Shown here: positions 34,765 through 42,533 of the stretch, in pieces | Position numbering within the stretch: position 1 is the stretch's first letter | Layout of the letters: each line of letters opens with the position of its first letter | Source of the DNA: an uncultured Flavobacteriaceae bacterium | GTDB lineage: Bacteria; Bacteroidota; Bacteroidia; Flavobacteriales; Flavobacteriaceae | DNA: 43,646 nt | Direction: 5' to 3' | Assembly: GCA_913052585.1 (NCBI GenBank) | Contig: CAJXEB010000015.1 | Span: forward strand, 1 to 43,646 | Position numbers and translations under genes: made by a program | The notes under the pieces: generated by a model | Told to the model about the DNA's origin: nothing | Seen by the model: the letters and a program-made list of their open reading frames with translations, nothing else | The model's database searches: none

Positions 34765-37209
34765 ATGAACAAATTTTACACTGCATTAGTGATAATGCTT
34801 AGTTTGTGTACCTATGCTTTTTCCGGTCCAAACCCAGACAAAAACGGTTCCATTTCTGGAACTGTAATCGACAAAAATCTTCAAGAACCCATTCCTTATG
34901 TTTCGGTTGTTATTAAAGACCTAAACAATAAAATCATTACGGGTGGTATTACCGACGAAAATGGAGAATTTAACATTACAGACATTCCGGAAGGAAAAAG
35001 CAAACTTATTATTCAATATATAGGTTATAAAATCTATAACTCAGAAATTAATATTACTAAAGGAAATTGGAAAATAAAATTGGGTAGTATAAAATTAGAA
35101 GAAGACGTCGAAGCTTTAGATGAAGTTGTAATAAGAGCTGATACCTCAACGATTCAACAAAAAATAGATCGAAAAGTAATTACGGTTGGTAAAGATTTAA
35201 TTACTGCTGGACCTACTGCTTCAGAATTAATGAACAATCTACCTTCCGTAAATGTAGATCCCCAAACGGGAGATATTTCTATGAGAGGTAATAGTAATGT
35301 GCAAGTAATGGTTGATGGAAAGTTAACCAATGTACCTATTGCACAATTATTAAAACAAATTCCGTCTACAGCGATTAAACAAGTGGAATTAATTACCAAT
35401 CCTTCCGCTAAATATAACCCTGAAGGAATGAGTGGAATCATTAATATCGTACTTCATAAAAATATAAAGCTAGGATTAAATGGATCTGCTAGTGTAGGCC
35501 TTACTTATGAAAAACAAGCAAAATTTAATGGATCATTAGATTTAAATTATCGAAATGGGAAATTTAATATTTACGGTAATTATGCAAATAATGTCTCTAA
35601 AAACGAAAATTATGGAAACATTTACAGACCAAATGATAATTCGGAACAGAAATTCTTTTTCTTAGATGATACTAGATCTAATATATTTAAGGCGGGTGTT
35701 GACTTTTATTTAAATGATAAAAATACTATTTCAGTATTTACTACTCAAAACTTGTATGACGGCAAATTTAGTGGAGATGTAGATATTCAGTATTATGATG
35801 AGCCACAATTTAATCAAGGACAACTATTTTCAAGTGACGGAGGCAATACCTCCTCTACCTATAATTTTGATTATAAACGTGATTTTGAAAAAGAAGGGCA
35901 TCATATAGAATTAGAAGCTAATTTTAATACATACAATAGTGACGATGCTTCAGATTTTAATTTTTCGGGAGCAGCTCCAATACCAAATTATAAAGATTTT
36001 ATAGATGTAAAAAGTGAAAGGCTAACTGTAAATTTAGATTATGTAAATCCGTTAACGGAAACATCTAAACTTGAATTAGGCGCCGAAGCTCGTTTATATA
36101 ATACCCTCCAAGATTATAGTTCTACAGGGTTTACTTATAACTCAAATGGGGATTTAGCACCAACATCAAGTACAAAATTTGATTATACTCGAGATATTTA
36201 TTCTGCTTATGCTACCTATGGCAATAAATATGAAAAATGGTCTTATCAAGCAGGACTTCGTGTGGAAACTGTAGAAGTAAAAGCAGATACAAACGCAGTT
36301 AAATCCTTTAGTAATGATTATGTCCAGCTATACCCGTCTGCATATGTAACCTATACACCAACGGAACAAAACCAATATCAAGTTAGTTATAGCCGCCGAG
36401 TTGATAGACCTGGAATTAGTCAAGTAAATCCAATTAGAGAATGGAGCACTCCTTTGATTTCATCTTTTGGAAACACACAATTACAACCACAATTCACAAA
36501 TTCTGTTGAAGCTAATTATACCAGAAGTTTAGAAAACGGAAGTATTACTGGAGGTGTGTTTTACAGATCTATTAATGATGAAATTAATAGAGCAGTATTT
36601 ATAGACCGAACCGATTTTAATAAAGTGATTTTAACCTTCGATAATTTTGACAATACTTCCGCTTATGGAGTTGAAGTATCAAGTAATTACAAACCTACCA
36701 AATGGTGGAGTTTTAATGCAAGTTTCGATTTATACTCACAAACGCAAACTGGAATAACAGAAACTTTAGATAATACAGGTGACAAACCCCCAACCGAAGC
36801 AAATATTATTACTCAAAAAATAGAAGTAGACAATGTGGCTTGGAACTTTAGAATGTTTAATAACTTTAAAGTAACTAAAAATCTTACGCTGTCTGCATTT
36901 GGCTTTTATCGCGGAGAAAACAAGGGATTACAATTTAAAGTGGAGCCTATGTACTTTGTTAATTTAGGAGCTAGATATGATCTTTGGGATGGCAAAGGAA
37001 CGTTTAGCATTAACTATAACGATATTTTTAATACCATGAAATTTGCTTTTGAAGGCAGCAGTCCTTATCCACAAGTTGGAGAGTTTAACTGGGAAAGCAA
37101 TACGGTTTATGTTGGATTATCTTATCGTTTTGGAGGCGGAAAATATAGTGCGAAGTCTCGTAAAAGTAGAGACAACAATGAAAAATCTGGAGGCGGAGGA
37201 TTGTTTTAG
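34765..37209 (+). CDS. Outer membrane TonB-receptor-like protein with CarboxypepD N-terminus
   Basis: A large outer membrane beta-barrel protein of 814 residues. I use the ATG at 34765, giving signal peptide MNKFYTALVIMLSLCTYAFS, not the longer ORF from 34726. Domains: a CarboxypepD_reg-like fold (GTVIDKNLQEPIPYVSVVIK and GEFNITDIPEG) near residues 28-110, a plug domain (LDEVVIRAD, then MRGNSNVQVMVDGK) and a barrel of the OMP_b-brl_3 type to the end, with the tail YVGLSYRFGGGKYS and GGGGLF. No SusD partner is adjacent. The ligand is unknown; roles in TonB-dependent uptake or surface assembly are both possible. Confidence 0.88.
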   Translation: MNKFYTALVIMLSLCTYAFSGPNPDKNGSISGTVIDKNLQEPIPYVSVVIKDLNNKIITGGITDENGEFNITDIPEGKSKLIIQYIGYKIYNSEINITKGNWKIKLGSIKLEEDVEALDEVVIRADTSTIQQKIDRKVITVGKDLITAGPTASELMNNLPSVNVDPQTGDISMRGNSNVQVMVDGKLTNVPIAQLLKQIPSTAIKQVELITNPSAKYNPEGMSGIINIVLHKNIKLGLNGSASVGLTYEKQAKFNGSLDLNYRNGKFNIYGNYANNVSKNENYGNIYRPNDNSEQKFFFLDDTRSNIFKAGVDFYLNDKNTISVFTTQNLYDGKFSGDVDIQYYDEPQFNQGQLFSSDGGNTSSTYNFDYKRDFEKEGHHIELEANFNTYNSDDASDFNFSGAAPIPNYKDFIDVKSERLTVNLDYVNPLTETSKLELGAEARLYNTLQDYSSTGFTYNSNGDLAPTSSTKFDYTRDIYSAYATYGNKYEKWSYQAGLRVETVEVKADTNAVKSFSNDYVQLYPSAYVTYTPTEQNQYQVSYSRRVDRPGISQVNPIREWSTPLISSFGNTQLQPQFTNSVEANYTRSLENGSITGGVFYRSINDEINRAVFIDRTDFNKVILTFDNFDNTSAYGVEVSSNYKPTKWWSFNASFDLYSQTQTGITETLDNTGDKPPTEANIITQKIEVDNVAWNFRMFNNFKVTKNLTLSAFGFYRGENKGLQFKVEPMYFVNLGARYDLWDGKGTFSINYNDIFNTMKFAFEGSSPYPQVGEFNWESNTVYVGLSYRFGGGKYSAKSRKSRDNNEKSGGGGLF

Positions 37210-37335
37210 GTTAAGATTCTGTTAAATGAATAAATTAAATGAAACATTTTAGACTTTTATAGATCTATATATAAAACAATCTTATTTATGATTTATTTGA
37301 ATTAACCACATATAATAAACAGTAAATAGTATTGA

Positions 37336-37375
37336 AAAAGCCTTTTGATTTAAAATCAAAAGGCTTTTATAATTT
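37336..37375. terminator. Bidirectional terminator
   Basis: AAAAGCCTTTTGAT (37336-37349) pairs with ATCAAAAGGCTTTT (37355-37368) around a 5-base loop. TATAATTTTTT follows on the plus strand and AATACTATTT on the minus strand, so it can serve both the receptor gene (ends 37209) and the convergent ketoacyl synthase gene (ends 37389). Confidence 0.75.
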
Positions 37376-37388
37376 TTTGGGTTTTATC

Positions 37389-38390
37389 CTACCATCTTAT
37401 AATAGCACTACCCCAAGTAAATCCGCTACCAAAAGCAGCTAATACCACTAAATCTCCTTCTTTCACTTTTCCTTCTTCGTGAGCTTCCGTTAATGCTATT
37501 ACAATAGAAGCTGCTGTAGTATTACCATATTTTTGAATATTATTATAAACCTGATCATCTCTTAATTTAAATTTTTTCTGAACAAATTGAGAAATACGCA
37601 AATTCGCCTGATGCGGAACTAGTATATTTATATCTTCTGGGGTTAAGCCATTGGCAATAAGGCCTTCCATTATTACTTCAGAAAAACGAACCACTGCATT
37701 TTTAAAAACAAAAGTGCCATTCATATAAGGATAATAAGAAAGATCGTCTGGATTACTTAAAATTTCTGGAACCCAATGAGCAATACTAGGCGCTTCCACG
37801 GCTAATTCTTTTGCATGCTTCCCTTCACTGTGTAAATGTGTAGATAAAATCCCTCTTTTGTCATCATTACTTCTTGTTAAAATTGCTGCTCCTGCTCCAT
37901 CACCAAAAATTACAGAAACTCCTCGACCACGATCTGAAATATCCAAAGCTCCTGAATGAAATTCAGATCCTATCACCAAAATGTTTTTATACATTCCCGT
38001 TTTTATAAACTGATCGGCCACCGATAAAGCATATACAAAACCTGAACATTGATTACGCACGTCCAAAGCTCCAATCGTTGGCAAATCCAACATATCTTGT
38101 ATTTGCACACCACAACCAGGAAAATACATATCGGGACTTAATGTCGCAAAAATGATGAAATCGATTTCATCTTTATCAATACCAGCTTTTTCTATAGCTA
38201 TTTTGGCAGCTTTTGCACCCATAGTTGCAGAAGTTTCACCACTACCTTTTTTAATCCACCTTCGTTCTTTTATACCAGTTCTTTCTTGAATCCACTCATC
38301 GTTAGTGTCCATCAATTTTGAAAGCTCATCATTGGTAACTATATTTTCTGGAACAAAATGTCCCAATCCTGAAATTCTCGATCTATACAT
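37389..38390 (-). CDS. 3-oxoacyl-ACP synthase III (FabH-like, non-canonical)
   Basis: A thiolase-fold condensing enzyme of 333 residues. Cys115 in VRNQCSGFVYAL is the acyl-accepting residue, with His in VPHQANLRI and Asn in YGNTTAASI completing the Cys-His-Asn triad. The Cys context RNQCSGF differs from the INAACAGF or INAACSGF of housekeeping FabH, and no plsX or rpmF lies next to it, so this is probably a second paralogue with its own starter unit. It is divergent from htpG across a palindrome-rich gap. Confidence 0.9.
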   Translation of the reverse strand: MYRSRISGLGHFVPENIVTNDELSKLMDTNDEWIQERTGIKERRWIKKGSGETSATMGAKAAKIAIEKAGIDKDEIDFIIFATLSPDMYFPGCGVQIQDMLDLPTIGALDVRNQCSGFVYALSVADQFIKTGMYKNILVIGSEFHSGALDISDRGRGVSVIFGDGAGAAILTRSNDDKRGILSTHLHSEGKHAKELAVEAPSIAHWVPEILSNPDDLSYYPYMNGTFVFKNAVVRFSEVIMEGLIANGLTPEDINILVPHQANLRISQFVQKKFKLRDDQVYNNIQKYGNTTAASIVIALTEAHEEGKVKEGDLVVLAAFGSGFTWGSAIIRW

Positions 38391-38600
38391 TTAAAATTAT
38401 TAATTCCATTCTCATTTAGTTGAGAATTTCGAGTCTAAATATACTTATTAAGTATATAATGGAGTATAAAATTACCATGTTATAGTATGCATGCATAGTA
38501 TCTTAGAATAATCTCTTGCCAAGTTGGCAGTTATTAATAATTGGTATTTTTTTTGACTAGTAGTTATTATAAAAATTAACATAATTTAAATTTCATAAAA
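38391..38600. promoter_or_regulatory. Palindrome-rich gap between the ketoacyl synthase gene and htpG
   Basis: This 210-base divergent region holds four inverted repeats: ATTCTCA/TGAGAAT (38408-38427), ATACTTA-T-TAAGTAT (38441-38455), TATGCATGCATA (38486-38497) and TGCCAA-G-TTGGCA (38517-38529). The last is closest to htpG and its TTG could serve as an upstream promoter element, though no good TAnnTTTG follows at the usual distance. They are candidate operator sites; none is a CIRCE element. Confidence 0.45.
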
Positions 38601-40493
38601 ATGAGTAAAGGAACTATTAACGTATCGGTTGACAATATTTTTCCGCTAATTAAGAAGTTTTTGTATAGCGATCACGAAATTTTTCTAAGAGAATTAATTT
38701 CAAACGCCACAGATGCTACCGTAAAACTTAAGTATCTAACTAGTATTGGTGAAGCCAAAGTAGACTATGGCAATCCAATGATTGAAATAAAAATTGACAA
38801 AGAGAATAAAAAGCTTCATATCATCGACCAAGGAATTGGTATGACAAAAGATGAAATTGAAAAATATATCAATGAAATTGCATTTTCTGGAGCCGAAGAG
38901 TTTTTAGAAAAATACAAAGACGAGTCTGGAGATGACAAAGGAATTATTGGTCATTTTGGATTGGGTTTTTATTCTGCTTTTATGGTAGCAGAAAAGGTGG
39001 AAATTATTTCAAAAAGTTTTAAAGACGAACCTGCTGTTCATTGGGAATGTGATGGTTCTCCAGAATATGCTACCGAAGCGTCGGACAAAACAGATAGAGG
39101 GACAGAAATTATTCTTCATATCGCAGAGGATTCTTTAGAGTTTTTAGAAGAGGCTCGTATCAACGAATTGTTAGTTAAGTATAATAAATTCATGCCGATT
39201 CCAATTAAATTTGGAATGCGCACGGAAACACTTCCAAAGCCAGAAGGTGCAAAAGAAGAAGATGCAGCTCCAACTGAAGAAGTAGATAATATTATTAATA
39301 ACCCTAGTCCTGCTTGGACTAAACAACCAGCGGATTTAAATCCTGATGATTATAAAAGTTTTTATAGAGAATTGTATCCTATGCAATTTGAAGAGCCACT
39401 TTTTAATATTCACCTTAATGTAGATTATCCATTTAATCTTACGGGAATCTTGTATTTTCCAAAGATGACGAATGATATGAATTCGCAAAAGGATAAAATT
39501 CAGTTATATCAAAATCAAGTTTTTGTAACTGATAATGTGGAAGGAATTGTTCCTGAATTTTTAACGATGCTTCGCGGAGTTATTGATTCTCCAGACATAC
39601 CATTAAATGTTTCCAGAAGTTACCTTCAAGCAGATGGTGCTGTAAAAAAGATTTCAAGTTATATTACGCGTAAAGTAGCTGATAAACTAAAAAGCTTATT
39701 TAATAGTAATAGAGAAGAATTTGAGCAAAAATGGAATGACATTAAAATTGTTATTGAATACGGAATGCTTTCAGAAGATAAATTCTATGAAAAAGCACAA
39801 GCATTCGCTTTATTTCCAACGGTAGATAATACCTACTTTACTATTGAAGAATTAAAAGAAAAAATAAAACCACTACAAACCGATAAAGATGATAAACTAG
39901 TGGTGTTATATGCTTCAAATAAAGACGAACAACACGCTTATATTGATGCAGCAAAAGAAAAAGGATACGAGGTATTATTTTTAGACTCTCCTATCGTTTC
40001 TCATTTAATTCAAAAATTAGAATCTACAGAAGAAAATGTAGTTTTTGTAAGAGTAGATGGAGACCATATCGATAATTTAATTAAGAAAGATGAAGAACAA
40101 ATTTCTAAATTAAATGAAGAAGAAAAGAAAACCTTAAAAACGGTATTGACAGAAATGATTCCTCAAGATAAATTTACGGTTCAGTTAGAAGCAATGGATA
40201 GCAAAGCCAATCCATTTATCATTACACAACCAGAATTTATGCGTCGTATGAAAGAGATGCAACAATCTGGTGGCGGTGGTGGCATGTTTGGTATGGGTAA
40301 TATGCCAGATATGTATAATTTAGTAGTTAATACCAACAATGAGTTAATTGGTGAAATACTAAGTACTAAAACTGCTAAAAAGAAAGAACGTTTGGTCAAT
40401 CAAGCATTAGATTTAGCGCGTTTATCTCAAAATCTTTTAAAAGGGGAAGAGTTAACCACTTTTATAAAACGAAGTTTCGAAATGATAAAATAA
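38601..40493 (+). CDS. htpG: Molecular chaperone HtpG (Hsp90)
   Basis: A full-length bacterial Hsp90 of 630 residues that remodels client proteins in the cytoplasm using ATP. The N-terminal GHKL ATPase has IFLRELISNATDA (near residues 28-40), IIDQGIGMTKDEI and GHFGLGFYSAFMVA. The middle domain carries SPDIPLNVSRSYLQ. The C-terminal dimerisation domain ends SQNLLKGEELTTF. A Gly/Met-rich insertion (QQSGGGGGMFGMGNMPDMY) near residues 554-572 is common in Bacteroidetes HtpG. It is followed by a strong terminator. Confidence 0.97.
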   Translation: MSKGTINVSVDNIFPLIKKFLYSDHEIFLRELISNATDATVKLKYLTSIGEAKVDYGNPMIEIKIDKENKKLHIIDQGIGMTKDEIEKYINEIAFSGAEEFLEKYKDESGDDKGIIGHFGLGFYSAFMVAEKVEIISKSFKDEPAVHWECDGSPEYATEASDKTDRGTEIILHIAEDSLEFLEEARINELLVKYNKFMPIPIKFGMRTETLPKPEGAKEEDAAPTEEVDNIINNPSPAWTKQPADLNPDDYKSFYRELYPMQFEEPLFNIHLNVDYPFNLTGILYFPKMTNDMNSQKDKIQLYQNQVFVTDNVEGIVPEFLTMLRGVIDSPDIPLNVSRSYLQADGAVKKISSYITRKVADKLKSLFNSNREEFEQKWNDIKIVIEYGMLSEDKFYEKAQAFALFPTVDNTYFTIEELKEKIKPLQTDKDDKLVVLYASNKDEQHAYIDAAKEKGYEVLFLDSPIVSHLIQKLESTEENVVFVRVDGDHIDNLIKKDEEQISKLNEEEKKTLKTVLTEMIPQDKFTVQLEAMDSKANPFIITQPEFMRRMKEMQQSGGGGGMFGMGNMPDMYNLVVNTNNELIGEILSTKTAKKKERLVNQALDLARLSQNLLKGEELTTFIKRSFEMIK

Positions 40494-40516
40494 CTAGATA
40501 CTCAAAATTAAATATC

Positions 40517-40549
40517 AAACCCCCTTTCTTAATTGAAAGGGGGTTTTTT
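40517..40549 (+). terminator. Terminator of htpG
   Basis: Arms AAACCCCCTTTC (40517-40528) and GAAAGGGGGTTT (40535-40546) form a 12-base perfect stem with loop TTAATT, continuing into TTTTTT (40544-40549). The same core hairpin recurs at 41742-41767. Confidence 0.85.
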
Positions 40550-40634
40550 ATGTCAAAACTCAAAGAAATATGTAGTCAATTTATTGAAACAATTGCCTTT
40601 TAACTGTTTTTTTTAAACTTAGCAACAAAAGATA

Positions 40635-41437
40635 ATGAATTTGGGAGAAATAATTGTTTTGTTTAAATACTGGTCAAAGGGTTTAATTTTTTTTGTAATT
40701 ACTTTATTCTTAATAATAGGGTGCTCTGAAGATACAGTAGAAAAAAATAATTATAATGGGCCATTATTTACCTTACTTTCAAAAGAAAAATCGAAAGTTA
40801 TTTTTATAAACGATATTCCAGAAAGTCCACAAATGAATATTATTGTCTATCCATCTCTATATTCTGGAGCAGTTGTGCCTGTTTGAGATATAAATAATGA
40901 TGGTCTTCCAGATCTATTTTTTACTAAAAATTTTGGAGATAACCATCTTTATGTAAACAAAGGAAATCTTGTTTTTGAGGAAATAGGGAAAGAAGCTGGT
41001 GTAGTTGGAAATTGGGGTTGGGCAACAGGAAGTAGTATGGTAGATATAAATGGTGATGGATATCTTGATATTTACTTATCAAAATCTGGAGATATTCAAA
41101 CTAAGCATAGAAAAAACGAGATTTATATAAACCAAGGAGATTTAACTTTTAAGGAACAGTCTGGAGAATATGGTCTTGATGATGCTGGATATGCAAATCA
41201 ATCTGTGTTTTTTGACTATGATAAAGATGGGAATTTGGATGTTGCAATAGCAAGGAATATGTATAATCCTGAAGTAGAAACTCCTCGTAATGATGCTGCT
41301 AATGGCCTTTTATTAAATCAGGTTTTTTTGCGCCAGGAGATGTTAAATGTTTAAACAGTTTATATATTAACAATATACTTTATTTGGCTGTTGTGAATAA
41401 TAACGGGATTATTCAGTTTTTTAAAAATATAAATTAA
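40635..41437 (+). pseudogene. Broken FG-GAP/VCBS repeat lipoprotein gene
   Basis: Remnant of a large surface lipoprotein gene. It starts with a lipoprotein signal (LIFFVITLFLIIGC) and reads to a TGA at 40884-40886; the same frame continues at once with three calcium-binding-type loops: DINNDGLPD (40887), DINGDGYLD (41040) and DYDKDGNLD (41217). The codon run GTT-TGA-GAT stands where this family has VGD, so a single G-to-T change (GGA to TGA) made the stop. The frame ends at 41354, and another frame gives FFAPGDVKCLNSLY to FFKNIN (stop 41437), resembling the end of such proteins. Most of the expected middle is missing, so the gene has a nonsense codon, a large deletion and a frameshift. Confidence 0.8.
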
Positions 41438-41438
41438 T

Positions 41439-41718
41439 TTTAAAGCAAGTTATTCTTTTAAAGATTTTGCTTTATTGGTATTATATTCTAATCCTGCAAA
41501 TAATCAAGTGAACCTAAGCAATCCTAGACAAATGGATTTAAACGATGTAACTATTTATGATCTAACTAACGGGAAGAATCGTTCATAAAGTAGATTTAAG
41601 CACTATGGGATCAGAGATCACCATTGATATTTCTACCTTAGCGAATGCTCCTTATTTGTTAGTGATTAAAGGAAGTCAAGGGACTGCTACTAAAACGTTG
41701 ATTGTAAATAATTACTAG
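41439..41718 (+). pseudogene. Remnant of a T9SS type A sorting domain
   Basis: No start codon is evident. The frame reads LLVLYSNPANNQVNLSN, then VTIYDLTNGK, and hits TAA at 41586-41588 after a shift near 41571-41578. One base over, the reading continues IVHKVDLSTMGSEITID, LANAPYLLVIKG and LIVNNY, ending with TAG at 41716-41718. The two parts together make a complete C-terminal sorting domain with one extra base (GGGAAGAATC where GGGAAGATC would keep frame). It is the end of a lost secreted-protein gene. Confidence 0.8.
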
Positions 41719-41734
41719 TAATCAATAGTAGTTT

Positions 41735-41778
41735 AATAATACCCCCCCTTTCTTAATTGAAAGGGGGGGGGTATTATT
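41735..41778. terminator. Large hairpin matching the htpG terminator core
   Basis: AATAATA and a C7 run followed by TTTC (41735-41752) face GAAA, a G9 run and TATTATT (41759-41778) around loop TTAATT (41753-41758). The stem is about 18 pairs with two unpaired G. It lies 16 bases past the sorting-domain remnant and shares the CCCCCTTTC/GAAAGGGGG core and loop with the htpG terminator. Confidence 0.7.
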
Positions 41779-42187
41779 AAGACAAGATCTTCTTTATTAT
41801 AAATGAATAGTTCAATTTGTATTGTACTAATAACGTAATCATAAGGATTGATTATTGTTATCAAGTTTTTAAATTTTTAATATTCTAGCCTGTGGATTCA
41901 AGAAAAAAATGAATTTACCAATTTTAAAACCATAAACTTCCTAAACAGATTCACTTAGTAAAATAGTATTTTATTTGTCTATAATCTCAGATACTCTGAA
42001 TGTCTTAGAGTTAATTATTAAAATATAGTCATCTTAATCTGTTTTTTTTTCAATTAGATTTTTATTTTAACCACATTAATTTTTTCAACAATTACTTTTT
42101 ATCGATTAAATGCATTTTAATCAGCTTAAGAGTGGTTTTATTGATATATTGTGCTATCAATATTTTAAATACTAACTAAAAAAAATT
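41779..42187. other. 409-base AT-rich non-coding gap
   Basis: After the hairpin I see no ORF, RNA gene or complete TTG-N19-TAnnTTTG promoter. The sequence is very AT-rich with stops in all frames. The promoter of the following secreted-protein gene should lie in the last 100 bases or so. Confidence 0.5.
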
Positions 42188-42508
42188 ATGAAAAAAAAAA
42201 TTGTAACGTTTATCTCAATATTTATAACATGTTTTTTTTGGCAGGCTAACTCCCAATCTAAACCAGTTATTAAATGTTCAGAAAACATAGATATCCAAAT
42301 CAATGTGGGAAAAAGAACAGCAACAGTTAACTTCTTAAATTCTGCTGCTTTAGACCCAGATAACGGAGCAAAAGTTCCAGTTACACAAACGAAAGGATTA
42401 ACGAGTGGCAGTCAATTTCCAATTGGTGAAACTATAATTGAGTTTACCGCAAGGGATGAAGATGGTATTACCACATGCCAATTTACAGTAAATATTACTG
42501 ATAGATAA
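42188..42508 (+). CDS. Small secreted protein with one HYR-like domain
   Basis: A 106-residue exported protein. The signal peptide is MKKKIVTFISIFITCFFWQA, with cleavage likely after NSQ or just before. The rest is a single HYR/Ig-like domain: CSENIDIQINVGKRTATVNF, then DPDNGAKVPVTQTKG, FPIGETIIEFTARDEDG and CQFTVNITD, with one Cys at each end (a possible disulphide). It has no sorting domain, membrane anchor or lipobox, so it would be released to the periplasm or beyond by an unknown path. It is clearly homologous to the N-terminal domain of the next gene, 25 bases downstream, and looks like a duplicate of it. Confidence 0.75.
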   Translation: MKKKIVTFISIFITCFFWQANSQSKPVIKCSENIDIQINVGKRTATVNFLNSAALDPDNGAKVPVTQTKGLTSGSQFPIGETIIEFTARDEDGITTCQFTVNITDR

Positions 42509-42533
42509 TTAATCAAATTAAATTTTAATAAAT

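Noticed and set aside
35154-35441. Minus-strand ORF of 95 codons inside the receptor gene
   Set aside because: It lies wholly within a well-supported plug domain on the other strand.
40884-40886. In-frame TGA as a recoded (selenocysteine) codon
   Set aside because: The family has Gly here, one base away, and the gene carries further damage; no SECIS-like structure was noticed.
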